Positions 23,804 to 32,314 of a stretch of 64,000 nucleotides of DNA are shown piece after piece. The DNA is from Geodermatophilus amargosae. GTDB taxonomy: Bacteria; Actinomycetota; Actinomycetes; Mycobacteriales; Geodermatophilaceae. Location of the stretch: NCBI RefSeq assembly GCF_900116515.1, contig NZ_FPBA01000020.1, positions 1 through 64,000 on the forward strand. Direction: 5' to 3'. A program made the translations under genes and the position numbers. Positions within the stretch are counted from its first letter, which is position 1. The number at the start of each line of letters is the position of its first letter. Under the pieces are notes generated by a model. The model saw only the letters and a list, made by a program, of their open reading frames with translations. It did no database searches and had not been told where the DNA came from.

Positions 23804-24611
23804 GCTCGCGCAGACCACGGGGGTTGCCGCCCTGGAGGCGCTGACCGCCCGGACCGGCACCCGCACCGAGACGCACCCCGTGCAGGTGGTCATCCTGGCC
23901 GCCGGGATGGGGACCCGGCTCGGGCGCCCGCTGCCCAAGCCCCTGACCCCGCTGGTGGACGGCCGCAGCATCCTGCACCGCCAGCTCGACACGCTCACGC
24001 AGGTGCTCGGCCCCGCCGTCGACGTCACCGCCGTCGTCGGGTTCCAGTGTGAGCTGCTCATGCAGGCCGCGCCCGACCTGCGGTTCGCCTACAACCCGCA
24101 CTTCGCGCGGACCAACACCTCCAAGAGCCTGCTGCGCGGCCTGCGGACGACCCGCTCCGGCGGCGTGCTGTGGCTCAACGGGGACGTGGTGTTCGACGCC
24201 GCCGTCCTCGAGGCGGCGCTGCCGGCGATCCAGGCCGACCAGAGCTTCGTCTGCGTGGACACCTCCGTCGTCGGCGACGAGGAGGTCAAGTACACCCTCG
24301 ACGAGGACGGCTACATCGCGGAGCTGTCCAAGACGGTGACCGGCGGCCTGGGCGAGGCCGTGGGGATCAACTACGTCTCCGCCGCCGACAAGGCCGCGCT
24401 GGCCGAGCACCTCGAGGCCTGCGGGGACCAGGACTACTTCGAGCGCGGCATGGAGACGGCGGTCATCGAGGCCGGCCTGCGGTTCCGCCCGCTGGACATC
24501 TCCCGGTGGACCGCCGTGGAGGTCGACTTCGAGGCCGACCTGGAGCGGGCCAACGCGATGCTGTCCAGCAACCGGGCGCGCCTGCACCCGGTGCCCGGCG
24601 GCACGCGCTGA
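23790..24611 (+). CDS. nucleotidyltransferase (CTP:polyol-phosphate type)
   Basis: 273 residues from a GTG at 23790 inside the end of the previous gene, with GAGAGGGGG upstream. After a 30-residue lead, VVILAAGMGTRLGRPLPKPL is the nucleotide-binding signature loop with its Lys. LWLNGDVVFD holds the metal Asp, and VDTSVVGDEEVKY and AVGINYVS follow as in LicC-like cytidylyltransferases. It would activate a polyol phosphate to CDP-polyol for the TagF-like enzyme. The specific polyol cannot be read. It ends the operon; a terminator follows. Confidence 0.85.
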   Translation: MRIVELAQTTGVAALEALTARTGTRTETHPVQVVILAAGMGTRLGRPLPKPLTPLVDGRSILHRQLDTLTQVLGPAVDVTAVVGFQCELLMQAAPDLRFAYNPHFARTNTSKSLLRGLRTTRSGGVLWLNGDVVFDAAVLEAALPAIQADQSFVCVDTSVVGDEEVKYTLDEDGYIAELSKTVTGGLGEAVGINYVSAADKAALAEHLEACGDQDYFERGMETAVIEAGLRFRPLDISRWTAVEVDFEADLERANAMLSSNRARLHPVPGGTR

Positions 24612-24616
24612 ACCCC

Positions 24617-24649
24617 CGGGTGCCGGGCCGCCCAGCGGCCCGGCACCCG
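24617..24649. terminator. bidirectional hairpin between convergent genes
   Basis: CGGGTGCCGGGCCG, loop CCCAG, then the exact reverse complement. It lies between the ends of two converging operons. Confidence 0.8.
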
Positions 24650-24653
24650 TCGT

Positions 24654-25730
24654 TCAGCCGACCGGCTGGGGCTCCGGCTCGGGCCTCGACCGGTCGGGGT
24701 CGCGGAAGCGCCGCGCGGCGGCCAGCCCGCCGACCACGAGTCCGGCCCCGCCGGCCACGAGCACGGCGACGGCGACCCGGGCCAGGAGCCCGGGCCCGCC
24801 GGTGGCCACGTTCGCACTCCAGAGCACGTCGACGTCGGGCAGCCCCTGCACCAGCAGCAGCCAGCCCAGCACCACCGCGCACAGCCCGGCCACGACCCCG
24901 CGCCCGCGGTGGGCCGCGGCCAGCCCGAGCGCCGCCACCAGCGCCGCGGTGACGGCCGGCAGCAGCGCCGACACCACCGCCGCCGCGTGCGAGGACACCG
25001 TCACCGGCGGCTCCGGCGTGCCCACGGCGTGCCACAGCGCGGCGGCCCCGCCCAGCGCCATCGCTCCGCCCAGCAGTCGCGGCGAGCGGGCGAGCAGCCC
25101 CGCGGCCGCGACGACGGCGGCCAGTGCCAGGTGCAGGCCCCAGGTGAGCGTCGTCGACGGCGGCGGGCTCCAGGTGAGCTCGCCGCGGACGGTGACCGCC
25201 GTGTCCCCGTGCCGCATCGGGACGGTCCAGTCGAACACCGTGTGCGCGCGCGTCGGGTCGGCGGCCACCGCGGGCGGCAGCTGCTGCTCGCTCATCCAGT
25301 GCGTGCGGTGGTCGTGCCACGTGTACTGCGGCTCGGTGGACACCTGCACCCACTCCGGCTCGGCCCGCGGGTCAGCGTCCTCGGGCAGGCTGACGCGGCC
25401 GTAGCGGTCGAGGTTGATGGTGGTGGCCGGGCTGTGCGCGTTGCGCCAGACACCGTCCGGGCCGATCCGCAGGTACGGCTCGTCGGAGTAGCCGGGCACC
25501 GTCAGCTCGGTGCCCGTGGTGTTGACCACCTCGAGCGCGTCACCGAACTGCAGCACCCGCACGCTGACGCCCGGCACCGCCGGCTGCACCGAGGTCACCC
25601 GGCCGTCGAAGTCGCTGCCGGCGACCTCGCCGCCCACGTGCGCACGCGCTGGTCCGGCGAGGGCCAGGGTGGCCAGCACGCCGAGCAGCACGACCAGCAG
25701 CCGCGCGCCGGCGGCCGCGGCGCCGCTCAC
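24654..25730 (-). CDS. membrane protein of the copper operon
   Basis: 358 residues from a GTG that overlaps the SCO1 stop (GTGA). A signal peptide (LLVVLLGVLATLALAGPARA) leads to an exported domain of about 170 residues rich in His and Trp (TEPQYTWHDHRTHWMSEQQL). Four to five membrane helices follow, from about residue 195, and a Pro/Glu tail. It is the last gene of the anti-sigma, CopC-CopD, YcnI, SCO1 operon. The His-rich exported part fits metal handling, but the family has no assigned reaction that I can name. Confidence 0.78.
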   Translation of the reverse strand: MSGAAAAGARLLVVLLGVLATLALAGPARAHVGGEVAGSDFDGRVTSVQPAVPGVSVRVLQFGDALEVVNTTGTELTVPGYSDEPYLRIGPDGVWRNAHSPATTINLDRYGRVSLPEDADPRAEPEWVQVSTEPQYTWHDHRTHWMSEQQLPPAVAADPTRAHTVFDWTVPMRHGDTAVTVRGELTWSPPPSTTLTWGLHLALAAVVAAAGLLARSPRLLGGAMALGGAAALWHAVGTPEPPVTVSSHAAAVVSALLPAVTAALVAALGLAAAHRGRGVVAGLCAVVLGWLLLVQGLPDVDVLWSANVATGGPGLLARVAVAVLVAGGAGLVVGGLAAARRFRDPDRSRPEPEPQPVG

Positions 25731-26395
25731 CCCGCGTCGGCGACCGCGGCCAGGTCGCCGGCGATGTCCCGGGCGGTGTTGCCGGCGTCGAAGGCCACGT
25801 GCGCCTCGTCGTCGGCTCCGTACAGCAGCAGCAGCGAGCTGTGCAGCCGGCCGGCGTCCTCCGCCAGCGGCACGCCGGCGGACAGCTGCGCCTGGTCGAT
25901 CGCCTCCTGCTCGCCGGTGAGCCCGATGAACTGCGTGGGCAGGTCGGCGTCGAAGCGGTCGAGGTACTCGCCGAGCACCGGCGGGCTGTCGGCGGCGGGG
26001 TCGGTCGTCACGAAGACGACCTGAACCTGCTGCGCCAGTTCCGGGTCGGTGTCGCGCAGCGCGAGGGCGACGTCGGCCATCGTCGACGGGCAGACGTCCG
26101 GGCAGTTCGTGTACCCGAAGAACAGCAGCGTCGGGCGACCCGCCGTGGCGGTGGCGAAGTCGTAGGCCGCGCCGGACTGGTCGGTCAGGGTGAAGGTCGG
26201 CCGCTGGAACGGGTCGCGCAGGTCGATCCCGGCGTACTCGTCGCCGGGACCCTCCAGCGAGGCGACCGGGCCGTCCGAGTGGTCGTGCCCCTCGGCGGCC
26301 GCCGCCTGGTCACCGCCGTCGGAGCCGCAGGCGGACAGGGCCAGGCCGGCAGCGAGGAGCAGCGCGGTGGTCCGGCCGCGCGCGGGAGCGGTCAC
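25727..26395 (-). CDS. SCO1/SenC copper chaperone lipoprotein
   Basis: 222 residues from a GTG overlapping the YcnI stop. The lipobox LSAC (residues 18-21) predicts a lipid-anchored exported protein. The thioredoxin fold has the copper-binding YTNCPDVCPSTM (C-x3-C). The third ligand His lies in AGRLHSSLLLLYG. An extra His-rich stretch (AEGHDHSDG) follows the anchor. SCO1 delivers copper to the CuA site of cytochrome oxidase. Coupled on both sides by GTGA overlaps. Confidence 0.9.
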   Translation of the reverse strand: MTAPARGRTTALLLAAGLALSACGSDGGDQAAAAEGHDHSDGPVASLEGPGDEYAGIDLRDPFQRPTFTLTDQSGAAYDFATATAGRPTLLFFGYTNCPDVCPSTMADVALALRDTDPELAQQVQVVFVTTDPAADSPPVLGEYLDRFDADLPTQFIGLTGEQEAIDQAQLSAGVPLAEDAGRLHSSLLLLYGADDEAHVAFDAGNTARDIAGDLAAVADAG

Positions 26396-27123
26396 GAGGA
26401 CACGGTACGTCGGCCCGCCCGGTACCCGAGGACGACGCCCGCGAGCCCGACGGCCAGCGCCAGGATGGCGAGGAAGAGCGCCAGGCCGGCCGGCTCGTTG
26501 CTGACCGGGCCGCCGTGCCCGTGCTCGTCGGAGGACGCCGCGGTGACGGTCTCGGTGGCGGTCGCGTCCGACGCCAGCGAGAGGGTGGGCGCCGGCTTCT
26601 CCGGCTCCTCCTGGCCGTCGACGGTCGGCTCGATCCAGGCCGACTCGGTGCCGTCGCTGTAGGTCTGCACCGCGGGGAAGGACAGCGTCTCGGCATCGGG
26701 GAACGGCCCGCCGGACAGCGCGAACTCCTGGAACTGGCCCGGGGCGATCCCGCCGCCGGCGTCGGCGCGGAACTCCACCACGGAGACGTAGCTGGTGATC
26801 TGCTGCCCGTGGGAGTCCATCGGCTGGTCGAGCTGGGCGGAGGTGGTGCTGATCGTCCAGCCCGGCACCGGCTGCGCCTGCAGCGAGGCCATCGCCTCCT
26901 CCTCCGGGATCGAGATGCGCAGCGAGACGGTGCTCGCGGTGTCGCTCTCGTTGGGCACCCGGAAGGTCAGCTTCCCGTAGCCGCCGGCAGTGGCGTCGGC
27001 CGACGAGACCGTCACGTGCGCCGACGCGCCGGTGGCGACCACGACGGACGCGACCAGGGCGGTCAGGACGGCGGCCAGGACGACAGCGGCACGGGCCAGC
27101 GGTCGCAGGGTGGTCGGGGACAC
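26392..27123 (-). CDS. YcnI-family (DUF1775) copper-binding protein
   Basis: 243 residues from a GTG with GAGGAG 5 nt upstream. A signal peptide ends near ASAHVTVSS. The new N-terminal His after cleavage, with nearby Glu and Trp, is the copper site known for YcnI. The beta-sandwich runs to about residue 170, then a Ser/Thr/Glu linker with a DEHGHGG patch and one C-terminal membrane helix (LALFLAILALAVGLAGVVLG). It works at the outer face of the membrane beside CopC-CopD, 29 bp downstream of it. Confidence 0.9.
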   Translation of the reverse strand: MSPTTLRPLARAAVVLAAVLTALVASVVVATGASAHVTVSSADATAGGYGKLTFRVPNESDTASTVSLRISIPEEEAMASLQAQPVPGWTISTTSAQLDQPMDSHGQQITSYVSVVEFRADAGGGIAPGQFQEFALSGGPFPDAETLSFPAVQTYSDGTESAWIEPTVDGQEEPEKPAPTLSLASDATATETVTAASSDEHGHGGPVSNEPAGLALFLAILALAVGLAGVVLGYRAGRRTVSS

Positions 27124-27152
27124 TCTTCTCCTCGTTTCGTCGGACACGGGTC

Positions 27153-28967
27153 TCAGCGCACCGGGAAGTCGGTGCTGGCAGTGGTGGCGGTGAACTCGTC
27201 GAGCCGGACGGTGACCGCTGCGGTCCAGGTGCCGGCACCGGGGATGGACATCCCGTCGGCCACCCAGTGGCCGGGGCCGGCGGGCTCCAGGTCGACGTCG
27301 AGCGGGCCGATCTCCTGCTCGGGCTCGGTGAGCGTCACGCGCAGGTCGGCCGGCTGGGCGAGCTGCCCGTCGTCGTCGAAGAGGTAGAGGTGCAGCGTGT
27401 TGGCGCCCGCCCGGGCCGGGTCGATCGACAGCTGCACGCTGCCGGACTCCCCCGCCGCCGACTCCAGCGGCAGCGTGACGTCGACCGGCTCGGCGATCGT
27501 GGCGCGGGCCGGCGGGGTGCCCACGAGCACCGCCGAGAGGACCAGGACGACGGCGGCGACGGCGGCCTCGACGAGGACCGAGCGGCGCAGCGGGGCGACG
27601 TCCTCGACCGCACCGCGGGCCTGCACCGCCGCGCGGGCCCGCGCGGCCTCCACGACCGGGCCCTCCTCGGCCCCGGACGGGCCGGCGGCGGCGGCGGCGA
27701 AGGCGTGCGCCGTCACCCGCCGGCGGCCGCCGGGCCGCGCCCGGGTCACGCCCAGGTGCTGCTGCACCCAGACCCGCGAGACCCCCGCGGCGGCCAGGAG
27801 GAGGAGCACCAGCGCCAGCTTGGCCAGCAGGACCCAGCCGTAGGTGGTGGACACCAGCGCGGCCGGCGAGCCGACCTCGCGCACCGACTGGACGACGCCG
27901 GTGACCACGAGCGCGGCCACCGCGCCGGAGGCGACCCGCGACCACCGCGGCAGCGCCGCGGCCAGCTCACCGGCCTCGACGCCCGGCCGCACCAGCCCGG
28001 CCAGCAGCGCGGCCAGCCCGCCCAGCCACAGCACCATGGCCGCCACGTGCACGGCGGTGACGGCCGTGGCGAACACCGGGAGGCTCCCGGCCACCGGGTG
28101 CCCGACCGCCGCGGTGGTGAGGACGACACCGCCGCCGAGCACGGCGAGGCCGGCGGCTTCCTGGGACTGCGGCGGGGCGGCCCGGCGCCACAGCGGCACG
28201 AGCAGCGCGGCGAGGACGAGGGCGAGCGCGCCGCGGCCGAGCGTGGTGAGCCCGAAGGACGACGACCCGGTGGCGCCCACCAGCGTCGGGTCGAGCAGCG
28301 AGCCGAGCCCCGCACCGGCCGCGTAGGGGCCCTGCAGCAGGAAGGTCAGCACCGCGGCTCCCGCGACGGTGAGGAGTCCCGCGGTGGTCAGCAGCCGCAT
28401 CCGCCGCGACGCCCACCCGGCCGGCCAGCACAGCAGCAGGAACGCCGGCACGCCCAGGCCCACGGCCTCGCCGGCGAAGCCGAGGCTGCGCGCGGCGGGC
28501 AGCGCGGCGGCCACGAACGGGTCGGCGTCGGGATCGGTCGCGACCGCCCCGGCGTCGGCGAGCTCGCCGTCACCGACGACGAAGGCGAACGCCCCGCTGA
28601 TCGGGTGGGAGTCGGCGGAGACGACCCGGTAGGTGACGACGTAGCTGGCGTCGGGCAGGTCGCCGCGCAGCGGGACGGTCACCGTGTCGCCCTCGACCGT
28701 GGCCGCGCCGGTGTCCACCCGGGCGCCGTCGTCGCCGAGGACGCGGGCGTAGCCGGCGCCGAGCGAGACGCCCTCGGTGAAGCGCAGGGTCACCTGCGCG
28801 GGCACCTCGTCGAGGCGGGCGCTCTCCCCCGGGTCGGTGGAGACCAGCTCCGCGTGCGCGGAGGCCGGCCCGGCGGTGGCCACGCCCAGGCCCAGCCAGC
28901 CGGCGACCAGGACGAGCAGCAGCAGGCCCGGCCGCGGCGAGCGGCGGGCCGCGACGGTCGTGCTCAC
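27153..28967 (-). CDS. CopC-CopD fusion copper protein
   Basis: 604 residues from a GTG overlapping the anti-sigma stop. A signal peptide ends at ASAHAEL; the mature N-terminal His and a later DSHPISGAF motif are the CopC copper ligands. From about residue 150 eight or so helices form the CopD domain (FLLLCWPAGWASRRMRLL..., HVAAMVLWLGGLAALLAG). A C-terminal exported beta domain (VDVTLPLESAAGESGSVQLS...) resembles a second CopC-like or YtkA domain. It binds and probably imports copper. The three-part fusion is usual in actinobacteria. Confidence 0.9.
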   Translation of the reverse strand: MSTTVAARRSPRPGLLLLVLVAGWLGLGVATAGPASAHAELVSTDPGESARLDEVPAQVTLRFTEGVSLGAGYARVLGDDGARVDTGAATVEGDTVTVPLRGDLPDASYVVTYRVVSADSHPISGAFAFVVGDGELADAGAVATDPDADPFVAAALPAARSLGFAGEAVGLGVPAFLLLCWPAGWASRRMRLLTTAGLLTVAGAAVLTFLLQGPYAAGAGLGSLLDPTLVGATGSSSFGLTTLGRGALALVLAALLVPLWRRAAPPQSQEAAGLAVLGGGVVLTTAAVGHPVAGSLPVFATAVTAVHVAAMVLWLGGLAALLAGLVRPGVEAGELAAALPRWSRVASGAVAALVVTGVVQSVREVGSPAALVSTTYGWVLLAKLALVLLLLAAAGVSRVWVQQHLGVTRARPGGRRRVTAHAFAAAAAGPSGAEEGPVVEAARARAAVQARGAVEDVAPLRRSVLVEAAVAAVVLVLSAVLVGTPPARATIAEPVDVTLPLESAAGESGSVQLSIDPARAGANTLHLYLFDDDGQLAQPADLRVTLTEPEQEIGPLDVDLEPAGPGHWVADGMSIPGAGTWTAAVTVRLDEFTATTASTDFPVR

Positions 28968-29608
28968 GCGACCACCCGACGGGCGCGCGCCGGAGCCGCG
29001 GCCCGGCGCGGCCGCTGCCGCCAGGCGAGGACGGTGATGAAGACCACGCCCGCGAGCAGCAGGAGGTGGGCCGCGGCGCGGTCGGCGTGCACGTGGCCGG
29101 CCTGCAGGTCGCGCACGGTGGTCACGGTGAGCAGCACGGTGAAGGTGGCGAGGAACGGCAGCGCACCGGCGGCCAGTCGCGGCGCCGCGGCGACGGCGAG
29201 GAAGGCGGCGGCGACGGCGAGGTTCCAGGCGCCGGTCTCGTGCGCCACGTGCACCGGCGCGCTCATCGACGCCGATCCGCCCGCCAGCGCGGGCCAGGCC
29301 AGCCCGGCCTGCGCCACGCCGACCGCGAGCAGGGCCAGGCGCAGCGCAGCCTGCACCAGCCGGGCGCGCGCGGCCGCGGCAGTGCCCGGCAGCTGCTGCG
29401 GCAGCGCGCCGAGGACGGCGGCGGTGAGGTCGGGCACCGGCGAGGCCGGGGCGAGCCGGGCCCGGCGGGTCACCCCCTCGACGGCGCCGGCCCACCCGTC
29501 ACACGCGGGGCACGCGGCGAGGTGGCGGTCGAGGTCGGCGGCGGGCATGCCGAGCGGCTCGCCGTCGAGTCGCGCGGAGACCGCCTCGCGGAACGGGGCA
29601 CACTGCAT
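28964..29608 (-). CDS. zinc-finger anti-sigma factor
   Basis: 214 residues from ATG 29608. The start MQCAPFREAVSARLDGEPLG with HLAACPACDGWAGAV (H-x3-C-x2-C) is the zinc anti-sigma domain that clamps an ECF sigma factor. Then come five membrane helices (residues about 80-200), so it is membrane bound. It has no ribosome-binding site and lies just after an ECF-type promoter, so its message is probably leaderless. It is the first gene of the copper operon and divergent from its likely partner sigma gene. Confidence 0.85.
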   Translation of the reverse strand: MQCAPFREAVSARLDGEPLGMPAADLDRHLAACPACDGWAGAVEGVTRRARLAPASPVPDLTAAVLGALPQQLPGTAAAARARLVQAALRLALLAVGVAQAGLAWPALAGGSASMSAPVHVAHETGAWNLAVAAAFLAVAAAPRLAAGALPFLATFTVLLTVTTVRDLQAGHVHADRAAAHLLLLAGVVFITVLAWRQRPRRAAAPARARRVVA

Positions 29609-29617
29609 GTCGTAGTA

Positions 29618-29645
29618 GTCGTCGCGGAGGGCCCGTCCGGTTCCC
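29618..29645 (-). promoter_or_regulatory. candidate ECF promoter of the copper operon
   Basis: Minus strand: GGGAACC (29645-29639), about 17 bp, CGAC. The GGAAC -35 is typical of ECF sigma factors. The predicted start lies within a few bases of the anti-sigma ATG, fitting its lack of a ribosome-binding site. Suggests autoregulation by the divergent sigma. Confidence 0.55.
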
Positions 29646-29677
29646 GGTTCGACGGGGAATCCGCACGGAGGTGGGAC

Positions 29678-30244
29678 GTGGACGAGCTCGAGCGGGTCGC
29701 GGCTGCCGCCGTCGACGGTGACCCCCTCGCTGCCGCGACCCTCGTGCGGGCCACCCAGTCCGACGTCTGGCGGCTGTGCGCGGCGCTCGGCGACCGTGAG
29801 TCCGCCGACGACCTGACGCAGGAGACCTACGCCCGCGCGTTCGCGTCCCTGCACCGCTTCGAGGGCCGCTCCTCGCTGCGGACGTGGCTGCTGGCCATCG
29901 CCCGCCGGGTCTGCGCCGACGCCGTCCGCTCCCGGCGCCGCCGGCGGCTCACCCTCGTCCGCGACGACGCCGACCTCGAGGCCCTCGGCCGCACCGACGG
30001 CGCCGACCGCGTGGGCGAGGGCGCCGCCGTCACCGACCTGCTGGGCCGGCTGGACCCCGACCGCCGCGAGGCCTTCGCGCTGACCCAGCTGCTGGGGCTG
30101 TCCTACGCCGAGGCCGCCGAGGTGGCCGGCTGCCCGGTCGGGACCATCCGCTCGCGGGTCGCCCGGGCGCGGGCGGACCTGGTCGAGGCGCTCGGGGACG
30201 CCCGGGAGGGGGACGGACGCGGCTCGCGGGTGACCGTGAGCTGA
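29678..30244 (+). CDS. ECF sigma factor
   Basis: 188 residues from a GTG with GGAGG 7 nt upstream. Region 2 reads ADDLTQETYARAFASLHRFE with RTWLLAIARRVCADAVR. Region 4 reads LDPDRREAFALTQLLGLSYA and VGTIRSRVARARADLVEAL, the promoter -35 reader. There is no C-terminal extension. It faces the anti-sigma/copper operon across 69 bp, so it probably turns on copper acquisition and its own anti-sigma, comparable in setting to SigC-type factors. The inducing signal cannot be read from the sequence. Confidence 0.9.
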   Translation: MDELERVAAAAVDGDPLAAATLVRATQSDVWRLCAALGDRESADDLTQETYARAFASLHRFEGRSSLRTWLLAIARRVCADAVRSRRRRRLTLVRDDADLEALGRTDGADRVGEGAAVTDLLGRLDPDRREAFALTQLLGLSYAEAAEVAGCPVGTIRSRVARARADLVEALGDAREGDGRGSRVTVS

Positions 30245-30336
30245 ACCACGGCCGAACGGGTACCTATGCTGCCCGACGGCCGTACGACCGCAGGACGCGG
30301 CGGGCGACCTCCCACCCGCCGATCCGGAGCCCCGCC

Positions 30337-30954
30337 GTGCCCTTCCGCCTGACCCCCAGGGACTCGAGCTTCTACGAGCTGTTCACCGCCTCGGCGCAGA
30401 ACCTGGTGGAGGCCACCGACGTGCTGAGCGTGTTCATCCACGACCACGCCCGCCGGGGCGAGCTCGCCGAGCGGCTGCGCGACCTCGAGCACGCCGGGGA
30501 CCAGTCGACCCACGCGATCTTCCGGCAGCTGAACTCCAGCTTCGTCACGCCGTTCGACCGCGAGGACATCTACAGCCTGGCCAGCCACCTCGACGACGTC
30601 ATGGACTTCGTCGAGGCCGCCGCCGACCTCGTCGTCCTCACCGGGCTGGGCACCCTGCCGGCGGAGATGAGCCAGCAGACCGCGCTGCTGCAGCGCGCCG
30701 CCGAGACCACCGCCGCGGCGATGCCGCGGCTGCGCACGATGAAGGGCCTCCCCGACTACTGGATCGAGGTCAACCGCATCGAGAACGAGGCCGACAAGCT
30801 CTACCGGCGGCTGCTCTCCCGGCTCTACAGCGGCGAGTTCGAGGCCCTCGAGGTGCTGCGTCTCAAGGAGGTGGCCGACCAGCTCGAGGAGGCCGCCGAC
30901 GCCTTCGAGAAGGTGGCCAACGTCGTGGAGTCCATCGCGGTCAAGGAGTCCTGA
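30337..30954 (+). CDS. DUF47 (PhoU-like) Pit accessory protein
   Basis: 205 residues from a GTG with GGAG upstream. An all-helical PhoU-like bundle: FYELFTASAQNLVEATDVLS, then RDLEHAGDQSTHAIFRQLNS, FVTPFDREDIYSLASHLDDV and the terminal EEAADAFEKVANVVESIAVK. The FDREDI and NRIENEADKLYR blocks hold the acidic metal-binding residues of the family. It pairs with the Pit transporter 47 bp downstream and is thought to regulate its phosphate flux. Confidence 0.9.
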   Translation: MPFRLTPRDSSFYELFTASAQNLVEATDVLSVFIHDHARRGELAERLRDLEHAGDQSTHAIFRQLNSSFVTPFDREDIYSLASHLDDVMDFVEAAADLVVLTGLGTLPAEMSQQTALLQRAAETTAAAMPRLRTMKGLPDYWIEVNRIENEADKLYRRLLSRLYSGEFEALEVLRLKEVADQLEEAADAFEKVANVVESIAVKES

Positions 30955-30959
30955 GCTCC

Positions 30960-31002
30960 GTGGACCTCCGCTGATGGACCCCCGCTGATGGACCTCCGCT
31001 GA
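30960..31002 (+). repeat. 14-bp tandem repeat forming three mini-ORFs before pit
   Basis: TGGACCTCCGCTGA in three copies (30961-30974, 30975-30988, 30989-31002; one base differs in the second). With the base before each copy they read start-Asp-Leu/Pro-Arg-stop, each stop sharing its A with the next ATG (TGATG). The last overlap is the Pit start itself. Confidence 0.85.
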
Positions 31003-32003
31003 TGGACGCGGTCCTCGTCGCGCTGGTCGTCATCGTCGTCGTCGCCCTGGCCTTCGACTACACCAACGGGTTCCACGACGCCGCCAACGCCATCGCCGTC
31101 GCCGTCTCCACCAAGGCGCTAACCCCCCGGGTGGCGCTGGCGCTCGCGGCGGTGATGAACCTCGTCGGCGCACTGCTGTCCACCGAGGTCGCCAAGACCG
31201 TCGGAGAGGGGATCATCGACCCGCCGGTGGGCGGCGAGGGGCTGGAGATCGTCTTCGCCGCGCTGGTCGGGGCGATCACCTGGAACATGATCACCTGGTA
31301 CTTCGGGCTGCCCTCGTCGTCCTCGCACGCCCTCATCGGCGGGCTGGTCGGCGCGGCGCTGGCCGCGGCGCACTCGGTGCAGTGGATGGGGATCCTCGAC
31401 AAGGTCGTCATCCCGATGGTGCTCTCGCCGCTGGTCGGCTTCGGCCTGGGCTACCTGTTCATGCTGGCCATCCTGTGGACCTTCCGGCGGGCCAACGTCT
31501 CCCGCGCGAACCGGGGCTTCCGCTACGCGCAGATCGTCAGCTCGGCCACCATGGCGCTGGGGCACGGCCTGCAGGACGCCCAGAAGACGATGGGCATCAT
31601 CACGCTGGCGCTGTTCACCGCCGGGGAGATCGACGACTTCGAGGTGCCCCTGTGGGTCGTGCTGGCCGCCGCCGGCGCGATCAGCGCGGGCACCTACGCC
31701 GGCGGCTTCCGGATCATGCGCACCCTCGGCCGCCGGATCATCCAGCTCACCCCCGCGGGCGGCTTCGCGGCGCAGACGGTCGCCTCCAGCGTCATGGTCA
31801 CCACGGCGACGGTCTTCGCCGTCCCGGTGTCGACCACGCACATCACGACGACGTCGATCATGGGCGTCGGGTCGACCCGGCGGCTGTCGGCGGTGCGGTG
31901 GGGCGTGGCCGGCAACATCGTCGTCGCGTGGGTGGTCACCCTGCCCGCCGCCGGCGCGGTGGCGGCGCTGGCCTACTTCGTGACCGACCTCGCCGTCGGC
32001 TGA
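31002..32003 (+). CDS. PiT-family inorganic phosphate transporter
   Basis: 333 residues, with ten or so membrane helices. Both signature repeats are present: FDYTNGFHDAANAIAVAVST near residues 16-35, and GHGLQDAQKTMGIITLALFT near 187-206. These form the ion and phosphate site. Transport is driven by protons or sodium at low affinity. The ATG at 31002 overlaps the last mini-ORF stop, and its own ribosome-binding site is weak, so initiation probably relies on termination-reinitiation from the upstream repeats and the DUF47 gene. Confidence 0.92.
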   Translation: MDAVLVALVVIVVVALAFDYTNGFHDAANAIAVAVSTKALTPRVALALAAVMNLVGALLSTEVAKTVGEGIIDPPVGGEGLEIVFAALVGAITWNMITWYFGLPSSSSHALIGGLVGAALAAAHSVQWMGILDKVVIPMVLSPLVGFGLGYLFMLAILWTFRRANVSRANRGFRYAQIVSSATMALGHGLQDAQKTMGIITLALFTAGEIDDFEVPLWVVLAAAGAISAGTYAGGFRIMRTLGRRIIQLTPAGGFAAQTVASSVMVTTATVFAVPVSTTHITTTSIMGVGSTRRLSAVRWGVAGNIVVAWVVTLPAAGAVAALAYFVTDLAVG

Positions 32004-32112
32004 GCCCTCCGCCCGCGGGCTCCCGGCCGGCCTGGGCGGGAGCCGTCGCGGCGTGCCCGCGGAGTGACGGGCGCCACCCGGACCTGCCGGTGGCATATCC
32101 CGATCGATCTGG

Positions 32113-32118
32113 TAGACA
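32113..32118 (+). promoter_or_regulatory. -10 box of the leader peptide
   Basis: TAGACA ends 8 nt before the GTG of the leader peptide, so the transcript would start at or next to the start codon. The region upstream (GGTGGCATATCCC) is locally AT-richer than its surroundings. Confidence 0.5.
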
Positions 32119-32126
32119 TTGACCCC

Positions 32127-32210
32127 GTGGCGGCGACGGCGGTGCTCCTGGTGGGGCGGATCCACGTCGACCTGCTGCGCGTGTGCACGGCCACCTGTCC
32201 GGGCCGCTGA
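32127..32210 (+). CDS. Cys-containing leader peptide
   Basis: 27 residues, GTG to TGA: a hydrophobic start, then RIHVDLLRVCTATCPGR. The core VDLLRVC with a second Cys near the end matches the actinobacterial leader peptides of sulfur genes (the Cys-rich leader studied in mycobacteria and the many peptides with H-V/I-D-L-L-R). Ribosome stalling at Cys codons under low cysteine would change expression of the gene behind it. The next gene, 104 bp on, is a TauE/SafE exporter, commonly tied to sulfur compounds. No ribosome-binding site; probably leaderless. Confidence 0.8.
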   Translation: MAATAVLLVGRIHVDLLRVCTATCPGR

Positions 32211-32314
32211 GCTCCGCGCCCCGTCGGCGCACCCTCCCCGCACGTCCCGCGACGAGTCGCGCACTGCTGCGCGCCCGCGGTCCCCGCCACGCCTGAGACC
32301 AGGAGCCCCACCCC

